21,258 nucleotides of DNA from Clostridia bacterium BRH_c25 (GTDB lineage Bacteria; Bacillota_A; Clostridia; Lutisporales; Lutisporaceae): contig LOES01000035.1 in assembly GCA_001515955.1 (NCBI GenBank), forward strand, positions 1-21,258, given 5' to 3'. The notes below the pieces were generated by a model, which was given only the letters and a program-made list of their open reading frames with translations, was not told the DNA's origin and did no database searches. Positions 6,216-14,009 of the stretch are shown here, in pieces. Both the position numbers and the translations under genes were made by a program. The number at the start of each line of letters is the position of its first letter. The first letter of the stretch is position 1.

Positions 6216-7557
6216 ATTTATCCTCCATCTCAACCATAGCTTCATATTCTTCCCGGGTGTCAAAATCATGACCCGGCTTCTCATCAGTAAAATTGACGGC
6301 AATAAGGCTTTCTTCCAATTCCGCAAGCAATACTCTGCCCCCTGTATCTCCCTTGAGGCCCAGGAGCTTCTCCCTGAGTGAGGCTGCAAATATTGCAGGA
6401 TTTCCCCTGGTTCCATTATACAACGGAACCACCGCACTGCAGTTTCCTGATATATAACTCTCAATCAATCTGTTAATGATGCTCTCTGTAATAAAGGGTT
6501 GGTCTCCAACCAAAAACATAAATCCATCTGCAGACCCACAGGAGCTTTCCACTCCAAGCCTTACAGAATGGCTTTGCCCAAGAACGGGAGAAGTATTGTC
6601 CACAATTTTTACTCCGTATTCGCTGCCTATTGAAGCTACTTTATCGCTGCTGCATACCAGAATAACCTCCCCAAGGGCTGATTTGGAAGCTGCAGCTATT
6701 ACTCTCTCTATTGCCGGGACCCCACCTACAGGAAGCAAAAGCTTATCGGTTCCCATTCTCCTGGATAATCCCGATGCGAGTATAATGCCGCTTATCCTCT
6801 TGAATGCACTCTCAAAGCTCGAGTTCTTTATTCCGGAGATTATTATCCCTTCAAGCTCACACTTATCATACAGCAGTTTTTTTGCAATATCGGCCGCAGC
6901 TTTTTTCTCCCTTTCTCCCTCCGCCTTATTTAAGATCAGGTATCTTTCAGAAAGGGCCGGGGCTGCTTTGAAAAGCCCCTTTTTATGAACTGCCAGCCTA
7001 ATTATCATTTCTGTGTCTATAATATCTCCCTCGCTGCAGTCAAGTATTTTGCAGAAATGCTCCGGCCTATGGACATATTCCCGGCACACTTCCTTGCCTA
7101 TACTGTCCAGACCGATAAGCCCCAGCAGCCTGGTGGTATGTGAAGGTATTACCGGCTCATGCTCTGCCGGTGCCTTTATCGGCCTGCCCTTTGAACCGTC
7201 TCCTTCGACAATTATATAGTCAAATATACCCTTCAAGTATACGGCATCCAGAAATTCAGGACTGACTCCCATAAGCTTCCCCTCAGGTGAAAGGGACCTG
7301 CCAAAAACAGTAATGCAGTCGTCGCTTATGTTGTTAAACAAGTCCATGGATTCCTCATCAGAAATCAGCATTTCATCATAATGCTTCCTTTCGGGATAAT
7401 ATATAGCTGTAGTGGTGGTGGCAAGAACCTTCTTTCCTTCGGAGGACAACTCCCGGGCAAGCCGGAACATTGCAGAGGTTTTTCCTCCTGCCCCTACCAG
7501 ACAAATCATCTCTTTTTTCTCAAGCTTAATATTTATCAGGCTATACAAGTTATTCAT
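6208..7557 (-). CDS. YqeC-MocA fusion: selenium cofactor protein plus molybdenum cofactor cytidylyltransferase
   Basis: A 449-residue two-domain protein. Residues 1-250 match YqeC, a putative selenium-dependent hydroxylase accessory protein with a P-loop-like GAGGKTSAM (22-30) and IIVEGDGSKGRPIKAP (about 115-130). Residues 255-449 match MocA, the CTP:molybdopterin cytidylyltransferase, with the nucleotidyltransferase motif LASGLSRRMGTDK (260-272), a later VGDQPFI, and an RGNPAIF-type segment. MocA converts Mo-MPT to the dinucleotide (MCD) form used by this hydroxylase family. The two are often separate genes; here the reading frame is continuous. ATG 7557 follows GGAAGG, which overlaps the stop of the upstream gene, so translation is probably coupled. 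Confidence 0.85.
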   Translation of the reverse strand: MNNLYSLINIKLEKKEMICLVGAGGKTSAMFRLARELSSEGKKVLATTTTAIYYPERKHYDEMLISDEESMDLFNNISDDCITVFGRSLSPEGKLMGVSPEFLDAVYLKGIFDYIIVEGDGSKGRPIKAPAEHEPVIPSHTTRLLGLIGLDSIGKEVCREYVHRPEHFCKILDCSEGDIIDTEMIIRLAVHKKGLFKAAPALSERYLILNKAEGEREKKAAADIAKKLLYDKCELEGIIISGIKNSSFESAFKRISGIILASGLSRRMGTDKLLLPVGGVPAIERVIAAASKSALGEVILVCSSDKVASIGSEYGVKIVDNTSPVLGQSHSVRLGVESSCGSADGFMFLVGDQPFITESIINRLIESYISGNCSAVVPLYNGTRGNPAIFAASLREKLLGLKGDTGGRVLLAELEESLIAVNFTDEKPGHDFDTREEYEAMVEMEDKYV

Positions 7558-7560
7558 TTC

Positions 7561-8580
7561 TTACCTTCCAAATGTACAATTGGGGTATCTACAGCTTTCA
7601 CAGTTCTGACAAAGTCCCCCGTGACCCATTTTTGCAATATCCTTTCTGGTCAGGACCTCCCCTGCAAGAATCCTTGGGAATACAAGATCAAAGACGGTAA
7701 TTTTATGATACATCCCGCAGGCAGGTATGCCCAGAATGGGAATATCATTCCTATATCCAAGCATGAACATTGCTCCGGGAAGCACCGGTGAACCATAGGT
7801 AACTATGCGGTCTGCGACCTCTCTTATAGCAGAAGGAGTGACATCATCCGCATCAACGGACATCCCACCTGAAACAAGTATTATCTGCGCTCCGCCCTTT
7901 ATTTCTGCTTCGATGGCTGCCTTTATCCGTTCCTTGTTGTCAGGTGCATAAGCAAGCTCCGTGAGTGTGCAGCCATAATCCGTAAGCTTTTGGGCCAGCA
8001 CAGGCCCGAATTTATCCTTTATCTTTCCCTCATACACTTCTGTTCCTGTAACAATTATACCCGCCTTGAGGCTGGCCAGCTCTTTAAGCCACACTACCTT
8101 GCCCAGCCTGTGGCATATATCTTCAACTGCCTCTATATTCTTTTTATCTGTACATAAAGGGATAATCCTTGTAGCTGCTACATTCTTACCTGCATTCACC
8201 ACTGTATTGTTATGAAGAGTGGAAATTATCACCATGTCAATATCATTTATAGTCTCAAGGGCTTCCAGGTTTATTTTCAGCAGTCCTCTGACTGCTGCCT
8301 TAAAGCTGATTTTACCCTCTGATGGGCTTGTAAGGCTAATCCCATCTCCCGCAGCCGCTGCAGCTATCCTCTCGGCTGCATCATCCTCATGGATGTCATC
8401 CGGCTTTAATTCGAGCACATATATATTATTCTTTCCCATTCTCTTCAGCTCATCAATGTCTTCAGGCCGAATCACATGGCCTTTTTTAAAAGCCGCACCC
8501 TTGAATTCACCAGGTACAATCTTTGTAAGGTCATGTGCCAGCATTGTTCCTACAGCTTCTTCCACCCTTATACTTTTCAA
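7561..8580 (-). CDS. Molybdopterin-binding MoeA/MogA-like protein with Cys-rich tail
   Basis: A 339-residue protein with a MoCF_biosynth (MogA/MoeA-like) domain in the C-terminal half, with the motifs AGIIVTGTEVYEGKIKDKF and ILVSGGMSVDADDVTPSAIR. The N-terminal part (LKSIRVEEAVGTMLAHDLTK, then GAAFKKGHVIRPEDI) resembles the MoeA substrate region. The last residues, GLCQNCESCRYPNCTFGR, hold four cysteines (C-x2-C-x2-C-x4-C), as for a metal or Fe-S site; such tails occur in versions found in selenium-dependent hydroxylase operons. The start is probably TTG 8580 (GGGAGGGG 5 nt before), because the in-frame ATG at 8649 overlaps the lyase gene. The likely role is metal insertion into, or handling of, the cofactor for the neighbouring hydroxylase. 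Confidence 0.75.
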   Translation of the reverse strand: MKSIRVEEAVGTMLAHDLTKIVPGEFKGAAFKKGHVIRPEDIDELKRMGKNNIYVLELKPDDIHEDDAAERIAAAAAGDGISLTSPSEGKISFKAAVRGLLKINLEALETINDIDMVIISTLHNNTVVNAGKNVAATRIIPLCTDKKNIEAVEDICHRLGKVVWLKELASLKAGIIVTGTEVYEGKIKDKFGPVLAQKLTDYGCTLTELAYAPDNKERIKAAIEAEIKGGAQIILVSGGMSVDADDVTPSAIREVADRIVTYGSPVLPGAMFMLGYRNDIPILGIPACGMYHKITVFDLVFPRILAGEVLTRKDIAKMGHGGLCQNCESCRYPNCTFGR

Positions 8581-8618
8581 GGCTTCCCCTCCCTTATTGA
8601 GATAGTTTGCTTTGTATG

Positions 8619-10133
8619 CTATTTCTCCAATTCTTCCTTTACCTTGCATATTAGTTTGCCGGATCTCAGAACCTCATATGCATTTTTTATATCTATGGAA
8701 AGGTTTCTGTCTTTATCATAGAAGGGTACTGCCTCCCGGATGGAGTCATAAGCAGCCTTCGTACCCTTTCCCATTTTAATGTCGCTTCTCAGGTCTACAG
8801 CCTGGGCGGCGTGCATAGCTTCAATCCCCAATATGTAGAACAGGTTGTCAACAATTTTACGGGTCTTCTGTACTATGTATGGAGCATTATTGGCATGATC
8901 CTCCATATCCCCTGCCAATGCAAAAAAGTCAGAAATGGCAGGATTGGACAGATGTCTGATCTCGGTATCCAATGATGTAAATGTCTTCTGGATCGTCGCA
9001 AATGCAAGCACATTGTCAGCAGGGGAAAGGAACCTGGATAGTCTGGTAAATGCAGGATTACCCAGTTTGATTATCCTATGGCAGACTACCTTTGAAAGCT
9101 GACTCAATGCCATTCCCAGCATTTCAAAGCCCAAAGACCAGTTAGTAACCTCAAAATTTGAGCAGGATATTATCTTTTTATCATCCATTATAATACATGG
9201 ATTATCATCTGAAGAATTCAGCTGTATTGTGAGCAAGTTCTCAACATAGGAGACTGAATCTCTGACTGCACCATGAACATGAGCCGAGCCCCTGAAGCTT
9301 AACGGGTCCTGTACGGGTTTTTTCCAATCAGGCTCCCAGATATAGCTTCCCTCCAGGTATCCGGTAATTTTCTCTGCACTGTACGCCTGTCCGGGGTATG
9401 GCCTTATACGGTGAGTTCTTATGTCGAGAGGTGAGACATTTCCATTCAGTCCTTCAAGGGATAGTGCATATATTATATCGGATATATCCAACAGCTCTTT
9501 AATATCATTTAATGCAAGTGCTCCTTCTCCTGCTGCAAGTGCATTGGAGCTTACTATCGCAAGTCCATCCTTCGGTCCAAGCACTACAGGCATCAGACCT
9601 GCTTTTTTCAGGGCTTCGGAGGAAGCAATCCTCTTCCCGTTATAGAAGGACTCTCCTTCCCCCAGCATAGCAAGTCCTATATGTGAAAGGCAAGCTATAT
9701 CTGCTTCGCCTACAGAACCTCTTTCAGGGATTACCGGATGTACTCCTGCGTTCAGCATATCCGCATACATTACCGCTATCTCAGGCTGTATCCCTGTAGC
9801 ACCTACTAAAAGTGTATTGAGTCTCGCAAGCATGATCGCCCTTACTTCCTGTTCGGAAGCAAATGGTTCAACCCCAAGACAGTGTGAATAAATGAGGTTT
9901 TTATTATATTCTTGAAAAAATTCCTTAAACACTCTTTTATCCTTATTCCAGCCAACACCTGTATTAAAACCGTAAACCGGTACATTGCTGTCAACCAGGT
10001 CAAAAACCAGCTGTCTTGAAGCCTTAAGCGTCTCCATTGCTTCAGGAGTAATTTCCACCTTTGTTCTCTCTCTTGCAACCTTGACAACCTGCCCGACGGT
10101 CAGGTCTTTTCCGTTTAAATTTACAGTCTCCAT
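8619..10133 (-). CDS. HAL/PAL-family lyase lacking the MIO triad; candidate ergothionase
   Basis: A 504-residue member of the aromatic amino acid lyase family (HAL/PAL fold), normal length. Tyr54 in YGFNTG (54-59) aligns with the catalytic tyrosine of HAL, and DMEDHANNAP aligns with the QEDHVS region. The MIO-forming segment GSVGASGDLAPLSH is here GSVGEADIACLSH (139-151): Ala-Ser-Gly is replaced by Glu-Ala with one residue deleted, so MIO cannot form. The second loop, QDPLSFRG, has Leu278 where HAL has a catalytic Tyr. Ergothionase, which removes trimethylamine from ergothioneine, is a HAL homologue that works without MIO; betaine-related neighbours (BCCT, OpuAC) favour a trimethylammonium substrate. 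ATG 10133 has GGGAGGGG 7 nt upstream. Family certain, substrate inferred. Confidence 0.7.
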   Translation of the reverse strand: METVNLNGKDLTVGQVVKVARERTKVEITPEAMETLKASRQLVFDLVDSNVPVYGFNTGVGWNKDKRVFKEFFQEYNKNLIYSHCLGVEPFASEQEVRAIMLARLNTLLVGATGIQPEIAVMYADMLNAGVHPVIPERGSVGEADIACLSHIGLAMLGEGESFYNGKRIASSEALKKAGLMPVVLGPKDGLAIVSSNALAAGEGALALNDIKELLDISDIIYALSLEGLNGNVSPLDIRTHRIRPYPGQAYSAEKITGYLEGSYIWEPDWKKPVQDPLSFRGSAHVHGAVRDSVSYVENLLTIQLNSSDDNPCIIMDDKKIISCSNFEVTNWSLGFEMLGMALSQLSKVVCHRIIKLGNPAFTRLSRFLSPADNVLAFATIQKTFTSLDTEIRHLSNPAISDFFALAGDMEDHANNAPYIVQKTRKIVDNLFYILGIEAMHAAQAVDLRSDIKMGKGTKAAYDSIREAVPFYDKDRNLSIDIKNAYEVLRSGKLICKVKEELEK

Positions 10134-10170
10134 AATACATCCCCTCCCACTTCTTAAACAACTGTTCACT

Positions 10171-12432
10171 CTATTTCTTTTTGTCCTTGATCTTTATCAT
10201 TATTCTTTCCGGAGTTGCAGGAAGCACATCAATTTTTATATCCAGTGCATTGTTAATAGCATTTATTATTGCAGGTGCTGCGGCAACCGTTGCAATTTCT
10301 CCAACGCTTTTTGCACCATAAGGTCCGGATTCCTCCCCTTCCTCTATGAGAAGGACCTTGACATCAGGCATATCAGGGGCATTAACAAGGAGATATCTTC
10401 CGAGCCGGTCATTCTGAATCCTTCCCTTGATGTCAAAGGTGAGTTCCTCTGACAGGGCCATACCTATCCCCATCTGTATCGATCCCTGTATCTGGCCTGT
10501 TACAAATTCCGGATTTATTGCTTTCCCTATATCATGGACTGCCAGAAAATCCAGCACTTTTACCATTCCGGTCACTGTATCCACTTCAACCTCAGCAAAG
10601 TTGGCACAATAGCTTGTAGGATTCCCCGGTGATTGATATGTCACGGTTTCTCCTGCTTCATCGCTGTATTTGGTTTGAATGATCGATGCAATATCTCCAT
10701 AGGACATTCTGTCTGATTCCTTTTGCCTATTCCATATGAAACCATCTTTCATTACAACATCTTCTACATTGCATTCAAAAATACCTGCGCCGTACCTTCT
10801 GATTTTTTCTTTAACAAGCTGTGCAGCCTTCATTGCTGCTCCACCGCATACATATGTCACTCTGCTGGCCTGTGTCCCTGCAGAGTCAAAAGGACTCACA
10901 AGTGTATCAGCTTCAGGTATATATACCTTATCAATATCCATATCCAAGGTTTCGGCAACAATCTGCATCATAGTCGTATTCGTACCGCAGCCCAGATCGT
11001 GCAATGCTCCTTTAAGTACGGCGTACCCATCCCCGGAAATTCTCAGGGACATTGTAATAAAATCAGGATATGCGCCAAAATACCCATTCCCATGAGCACA
11101 GCAAGCCATTCCGACTCCACGTACGAACCTGCCTGCATCCTTCTTTCTTATGAATCTCTCTTTCCAGTTAAAGGCCTCAGCTCCTTTGGCAACACAATCA
11201 ATAACTCTTGCATTTCCAAGGTCAGGGCCACCAATGGGATCCTTGTCATAAGGATGAACAAGATTCCTGAGTCTAAGCTCCACAGGGTCCATTCCGAGTT
11301 TTTTTGCAACATTATCTATATTTATCTCAGTTAACGCATGGACCTGCGGTGAGCCATAGCCTCTTGCAGCTCCGCCTATAGGTGTGTTTGTATAAACGCT
11401 GGTTGCACTGTACCTTTGGTTTTCTATTTTGTACAGCTTGAAGGCTTTTTTGCCCATAGCCATGGCAACAGCACTGCCGTTTGTTAAATATGCCCCTGCA
11501 TCAACAAGCATGTAAATATCTCTTGCAAGTATATTCCCATCCTTATCAACAGCAGTTTTTACTGTTCCTATGGTTTTAGTCCTGGTTCTCGTTCCAATTA
11601 TTGTTTCTGTTCTGTCCATAACAAGCTTGACAGGCTTTTTCATCTGACAGGAAAGGTATGCACAGACCGGTTCAATAGTCGGCTGGCCTTTACCTCCAAA
11701 GGAGCCTCCAAGGGTTGTTTTTATAACACGGACTTTACTTTCCGGTATCCCTAAAGCTTCAGCCACAATAAGCTGTACTTGAAAAATTACCTGGCAGGGT
11801 GACCATACTGTAATATTCCCGCAAGAGTCGGCAGCTGCAATGCAGGCATGAGTTTCCATTGCTGCATGATGCACCTTGGGGGTTTCTATCTTGTCTGTTA
11901 CAACCAGGTATGCATTCTCCATATACTTATCCGGATTTCCACAGCCAAACTCTTTTTGGAATACAACATTGCCGGATTCATGAATCTTTACGGCATTTTC
12001 CTTTATTGCATCCTCCGGATTTATAATAACAGGAAGTTCTTCATATTCAATCTCAATAAGCCTTGCCGCCTTCTCTGCCGTATACTTATCAACCGCTACT
12101 ACTGCTGCAACTCTGTCTCCGAAATAACGGACCTTGTCTGTAAACAAACGCTCATCCTTGACGACTTCCAATCCGCTTATCCATTTATGCGAATTGTACA
12201 TGTTGTCCGGAGAATTCTTATATGTAAATACACCCTTTACTCCGGTTAGAGCTTCTGCTTTTGATGTATCTATATTCTTTATACGGCCATGGGCAATAGT
12301 GCTTAACAGCAGCTTGGCATGAAGCATCTCCGGAAGCACCATATCCCCTACATACTTGGCTCTTCCGGTAAGCTTCTCCCTTACATCATGAAGCGGCACA
12401 TAAGTCCCAACGTACCTCATATCTTCTCCCAC
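10171..12432 (-). CDS. Molybdenum hydroxylase large subunit (xanthine dehydrogenase family, Mo-cofactor subunit)
   Basis: A 753-residue catalytic subunit. The N-terminal a/b hammerhead domain (about 1-135) contains VREKLTGRAKYVGDM. The Mo-cofactor domain (about 140-740) carries GGSFGGKG (242-249), AARGYGSPQ (355-363, whose Arg contacts substrate in relatives) and GAKSVGE (706-712), whose Glu712 is the expected catalytic base. Neighbouring yqeB, yqeC and mocA suggest the selenium-dependent type with MCD cofactor. The substrate is not certain: xanthine is the default annotation, but the lyase next door suggests a hydroxylatable heteroaromatic such as a thiourocanate-type product. The start is either GTG 12432 (overlapping the previous stop as TAGTG, GGAGG 9 nt upstream) or ATG 12420 (GGGAG 5 nt upstream). 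Confidence 0.85.
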   Translation of the reverse strand: MGEDMRYVGTYVPLHDVREKLTGRAKYVGDMVLPEMLHAKLLLSTIAHGRIKNIDTSKAEALTGVKGVFTYKNSPDNMYNSHKWISGLEVVKDERLFTDKVRYFGDRVAAVVAVDKYTAEKAARLIEIEYEELPVIINPEDAIKENAVKIHESGNVVFQKEFGCGNPDKYMENAYLVVTDKIETPKVHHAAMETHACIAAADSCGNITVWSPCQVIFQVQLIVAEALGIPESKVRVIKTTLGGSFGGKGQPTIEPVCAYLSCQMKKPVKLVMDRTETIIGTRTRTKTIGTVKTAVDKDGNILARDIYMLVDAGAYLTNGSAVAMAMGKKAFKLYKIENQRYSATSVYTNTPIGGAARGYGSPQVHALTEINIDNVAKKLGMDPVELRLRNLVHPYDKDPIGGPDLGNARVIDCVAKGAEAFNWKERFIRKKDAGRFVRGVGMACCAHGNGYFGAYPDFITMSLRISGDGYAVLKGALHDLGCGTNTTMMQIVAETLDMDIDKVYIPEADTLVSPFDSAGTQASRVTYVCGGAAMKAAQLVKEKIRRYGAGIFECNVEDVVMKDGFIWNRQKESDRMSYGDIASIIQTKYSDEAGETVTYQSPGNPTSYCANFAEVEVDTVTGMVKVLDFLAVHDIGKAINPEFVTGQIQGSIQMGIGMALSEELTFDIKGRIQNDRLGRYLLVNAPDMPDVKVLLIEEGEESGPYGAKSVGEIATVAAAPAIINAINNALDIKIDVLPATPERIMIKIKDKKK

Positions 12433-13322
12433 TAGCTGTCACCTCCGGTAATCATATCACCAAACAGCATATCATAAATATTAATGCCGATTCCCGTTAC
12501 TTCATCTATCTTGTTCTCATATCTCTTTACTCCATTTATTGACTCCCTGACATGCTCCTGCAGCGCAGCTACAAACTTGTCTCCCAGTTCCACGGTCGGC
12601 CTGCTGCCTCTTAAGACATTTTCAGCCATTACTCCATGGTATGGAACCGGGGCCGCAGAACCAATAACAACACTTGCATCTTCTATAATCCCGATGCTGC
12701 GGTCATACTTAACTACAGTTGCTACATTGAGGTTTGCAATTACAACAGTTGTCCTGCTGCTTTCCCTGCCATACTTTCCGAAAGCACTTCTGCTGTTGTT
12801 TATACATGGAATAAGTATCTCAATTATTGCCTCATCCCTTTTCAGACTGTTCTTACTTATTCCTACAACAATTTCATCTATAGTCCTCAGGGTTACTTCG
12901 CCATTGCCGTTAATTGTCTTAATCTTTGCATCTGCAGCAAGAAGAGCAGGGATAGAATCCCCTCTGGGAGAGCTGTTTGCAATATTTCCCGCCATCCTTG
13001 CAGCATTCCGTATCTGCTTCGAGCCAACCTGCCTTGCAGCCTGTCCAACACATGCCGCATGCCTGTTTATGATTTCACTGTCTCCTATTTCAGCAAAGGT
13101 AACATTTGCCCCTATCTTTATAAAACCGTTCTCTCTTTTAATATGCCTGAGCTCATTTATTCCGGACATATCGATTATCCTTCCGGAATAAATCCCACTG
13201 TTTCTGAGCTTTATTATCAAATCGGTTCCACCGCTTAGAAGATACGTATTGGCATCCGCAGTTTTAAGATAGTCTGTAAGCTCCTTTACACTTTCAGGAG
13301 TTTCAAATAGAAACTGTTCCAT
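12432..13322 (-). CDS. Molybdenum hydroxylase FAD-binding subunit (CoxM/XdhB type)
   Basis: A 296-residue medium subunit of the molybdenum hydroxylase family that passes electrons between the 2Fe-2S centres and FAD. The N-terminal PCMH-type FAD-binding domain has LLSGGTDLIIKLR (28-40). The second FAD motif is VGSKQIRNAARMAGNIANSS (99-118) plus PRGDSIPALLAADAKI. The C-terminal CO_deh_flav_C-like part begins near residue 180. ATG 13322 is preceded by GGGAGGGG 5 nt away. It overlaps the large-subunit gene in TAGTG. It lies 76 bp after the 2Fe-2S gene, with an intercistronic hairpin between. The reading frame is intact, unlike its small-subunit partner. Confidence 0.88.
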   Translation of the reverse strand: MEQFLFETPESVKELTDYLKTADANTYLLSGGTDLIIKLRNSGIYSGRIIDMSGINELRHIKRENGFIKIGANVTFAEIGDSEIINRHAACVGQAARQVGSKQIRNAARMAGNIANSSPRGDSIPALLAADAKIKTINGNGEVTLRTIDEIVVGISKNSLKRDEAIIEILIPCINNSRSAFGKYGRESSRTTVVIANLNVATVVKYDRSIGIIEDASVVIGSAAPVPYHGVMAENVLRGSRPTVELGDKFVAALQEHVRESINGVKRYENKIDEVTGIGINIYDMLFGDMITGGDS

Positions 13323-13335
13323 TTTTACCCCTCCC

Positions 13336-13388
13336 AGTGCTTATTAACACGACAGCTTTCTTATCTTTCATAGTGTTAATAATGCACT
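13336..13388. repeat. Intercistronic inverted repeat between 2Fe-2S and FAD subunit genes
   Basis: AGTGCTTATTAACAC (13336-13350) pairs with GTGTTAATAATGCACT (13373-13388): 15 pairs with one bulged T and a 22-nt loop. In the operon mRNA it would form a stem just after the 2Fe-2S stop and before the FAD gene ribosome binding site. It may set mRNA stability or subunit ratio. No U-run follows it, so simple termination is unlikely. Confidence 0.55.
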
Positions 13389-13398
13389 TCCATTTATA

Positions 13399-13906
13399 TT
13401 ATGCTTCCTGTGATACTTCATTAACTGCTGCTACTATTTTGGTATAACCTGTGCATCTGCACAGATTACCGGCTATTGCAATCCTTATTTCTTCCTCGGT
13501 AGGATGAGGATTCTGCATCAAAAGTGCCTTGCAGGACATGAGCATGCCTGGAGTACAATACCCGCATTGTACAGCCCCGTTACTTATAAATGCCTTCCGG
13601 AGTACAATACCCGCATTGTACAGCCCCATTACTTATAAATGCCTTCTGGAGCCTGTCAAGCTCTCCGTCCTTTTCCAACCCTTCTACTGTAATGATTTCC
13701 TTTCCACCCATCTGTCCGGCCATTATCAGACAGGAGTTAACTGCCAAGCCTTCCATAATAACCGTACACGCTCCGCACTCGCCTTCACCGCAGCCTTCCT
13801 TTGTTCCGGTGAGCCCCAGATTCTCTCTGAGAACATCAAGCAGCCTTTTTCCCGGGTCTGCATCAATACTGCATTCAATCCCGTTTACTTTAAACTTAAT
13901 ATGCAA
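13399..13906 (-). pseudogene. Molybdenum hydroxylase 2Fe-2S subunit, frameshifted by a 49-bp tandem duplication
   Basis: Without the duplication this would be a 152-residue small subunit (CoxS/XdhC-type iron-sulfur subunit), the normal family length. It starts at TTG 13906 after GGGGGG. The N-terminal ferredoxin domain has C39, C44, C47 (GCGEGECGACTV) and C59 (NSCL). The helical domain begins with CGYCTP (C98, C101). There the second 49-bp repeat copy is read out of frame, giving EGIYK and a stop at 13580. The rest, ending with the second-cluster pair in [11 protein letters not shown], is open in another frame at 13399-13629. As written, the product lacks half of the second cluster's ligands. 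It is first in the operon. True mutation, reversible switch and assembly error are all possible. Confidence 0.8.
13550..13647. repeat. 49-bp tandem direct duplication, two copies
   Basis: Copy 1 is 13550-13598 and copy 2 is 13599-13647. Both begin GGAGTACAATACCCGCATTG and are identical at 47 of 49 positions. On the coding strand the differences are AAT versus AAC (both Asn) and CAG versus CGG (Gln or Arg). Because 49 is not a multiple of three, it shifts the frame of the 2Fe-2S subunit gene by one. Confidence 0.95.
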
Positions 13907-13935
13907 TTTGCCTTCCCCCCAGTCTTTATAGAGTT

Positions 13936-13941
13936 ATTATA
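13936..13941 (-). promoter_or_regulatory. -10 element of the hydroxylase operon promoter
   Basis: Minus strand TATAAT, 30 bp upstream of the TTG start. At normal spacing the -35 position reads AAAATA, which is a poor match, so the promoter probably needs an activator. The shared motif at 13981-13997 would centre near -60 relative to the predicted start, a typical activator position. Confidence 0.5.
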
Positions 13942-13980
13942 CTACAGGAAGCAATCATTATTTTTATTTTACATGAATAA

Positions 13981-13997
13981 CGTCAATAAAAAGTCTA
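13981..13997. promoter_or_regulatory. Shared 17-bp motif, hydroxylase operon copy
   Basis: CGTCAATAAAAAGTCTA, identical over all 17 bases to 17891-17907 upstream of the BCCT gene and similar (14 of 17) to each arm of the palindrome at 21175-21211. It lies between the chemoreceptor stop and the hydroxylase operon. It is a candidate binding site for the SARP-type regulator encoded in the window. Confidence 0.6.
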
Positions 13998-14009
13998 CGA
14001 TGTATAAAT

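Noticed and set aside
8619..10133. Ordinary histidine ammonia-lyase (hutH)
   Set aside because: No Ala-Ser-Gly triad and no second-loop Tyr; no urocanase or other hut genes nearby.
12484..13191. Long plus-strand open frame opposite the FAD subunit gene
   Set aside because: Shadow of a clearly recognised gene; the translation is low-complexity and rich in Ser/Ile/Leu with no family features.
13399..13629. A separate small gene with its own start for the second half of the 2Fe-2S subunit
   Set aside because: Its first residues come from reading the duplicated unit in another frame and no ribosome binding site precedes it; better seen as the displaced 3' half of the broken gene.
10171..13906. 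Simple xanthine dehydrogenase for purine breakdown
   Set aside because: Not excluded, but no purine permease, deaminase or ring-opening gene is present and the operon contains a MIO-less lyase; the label would claim too much.
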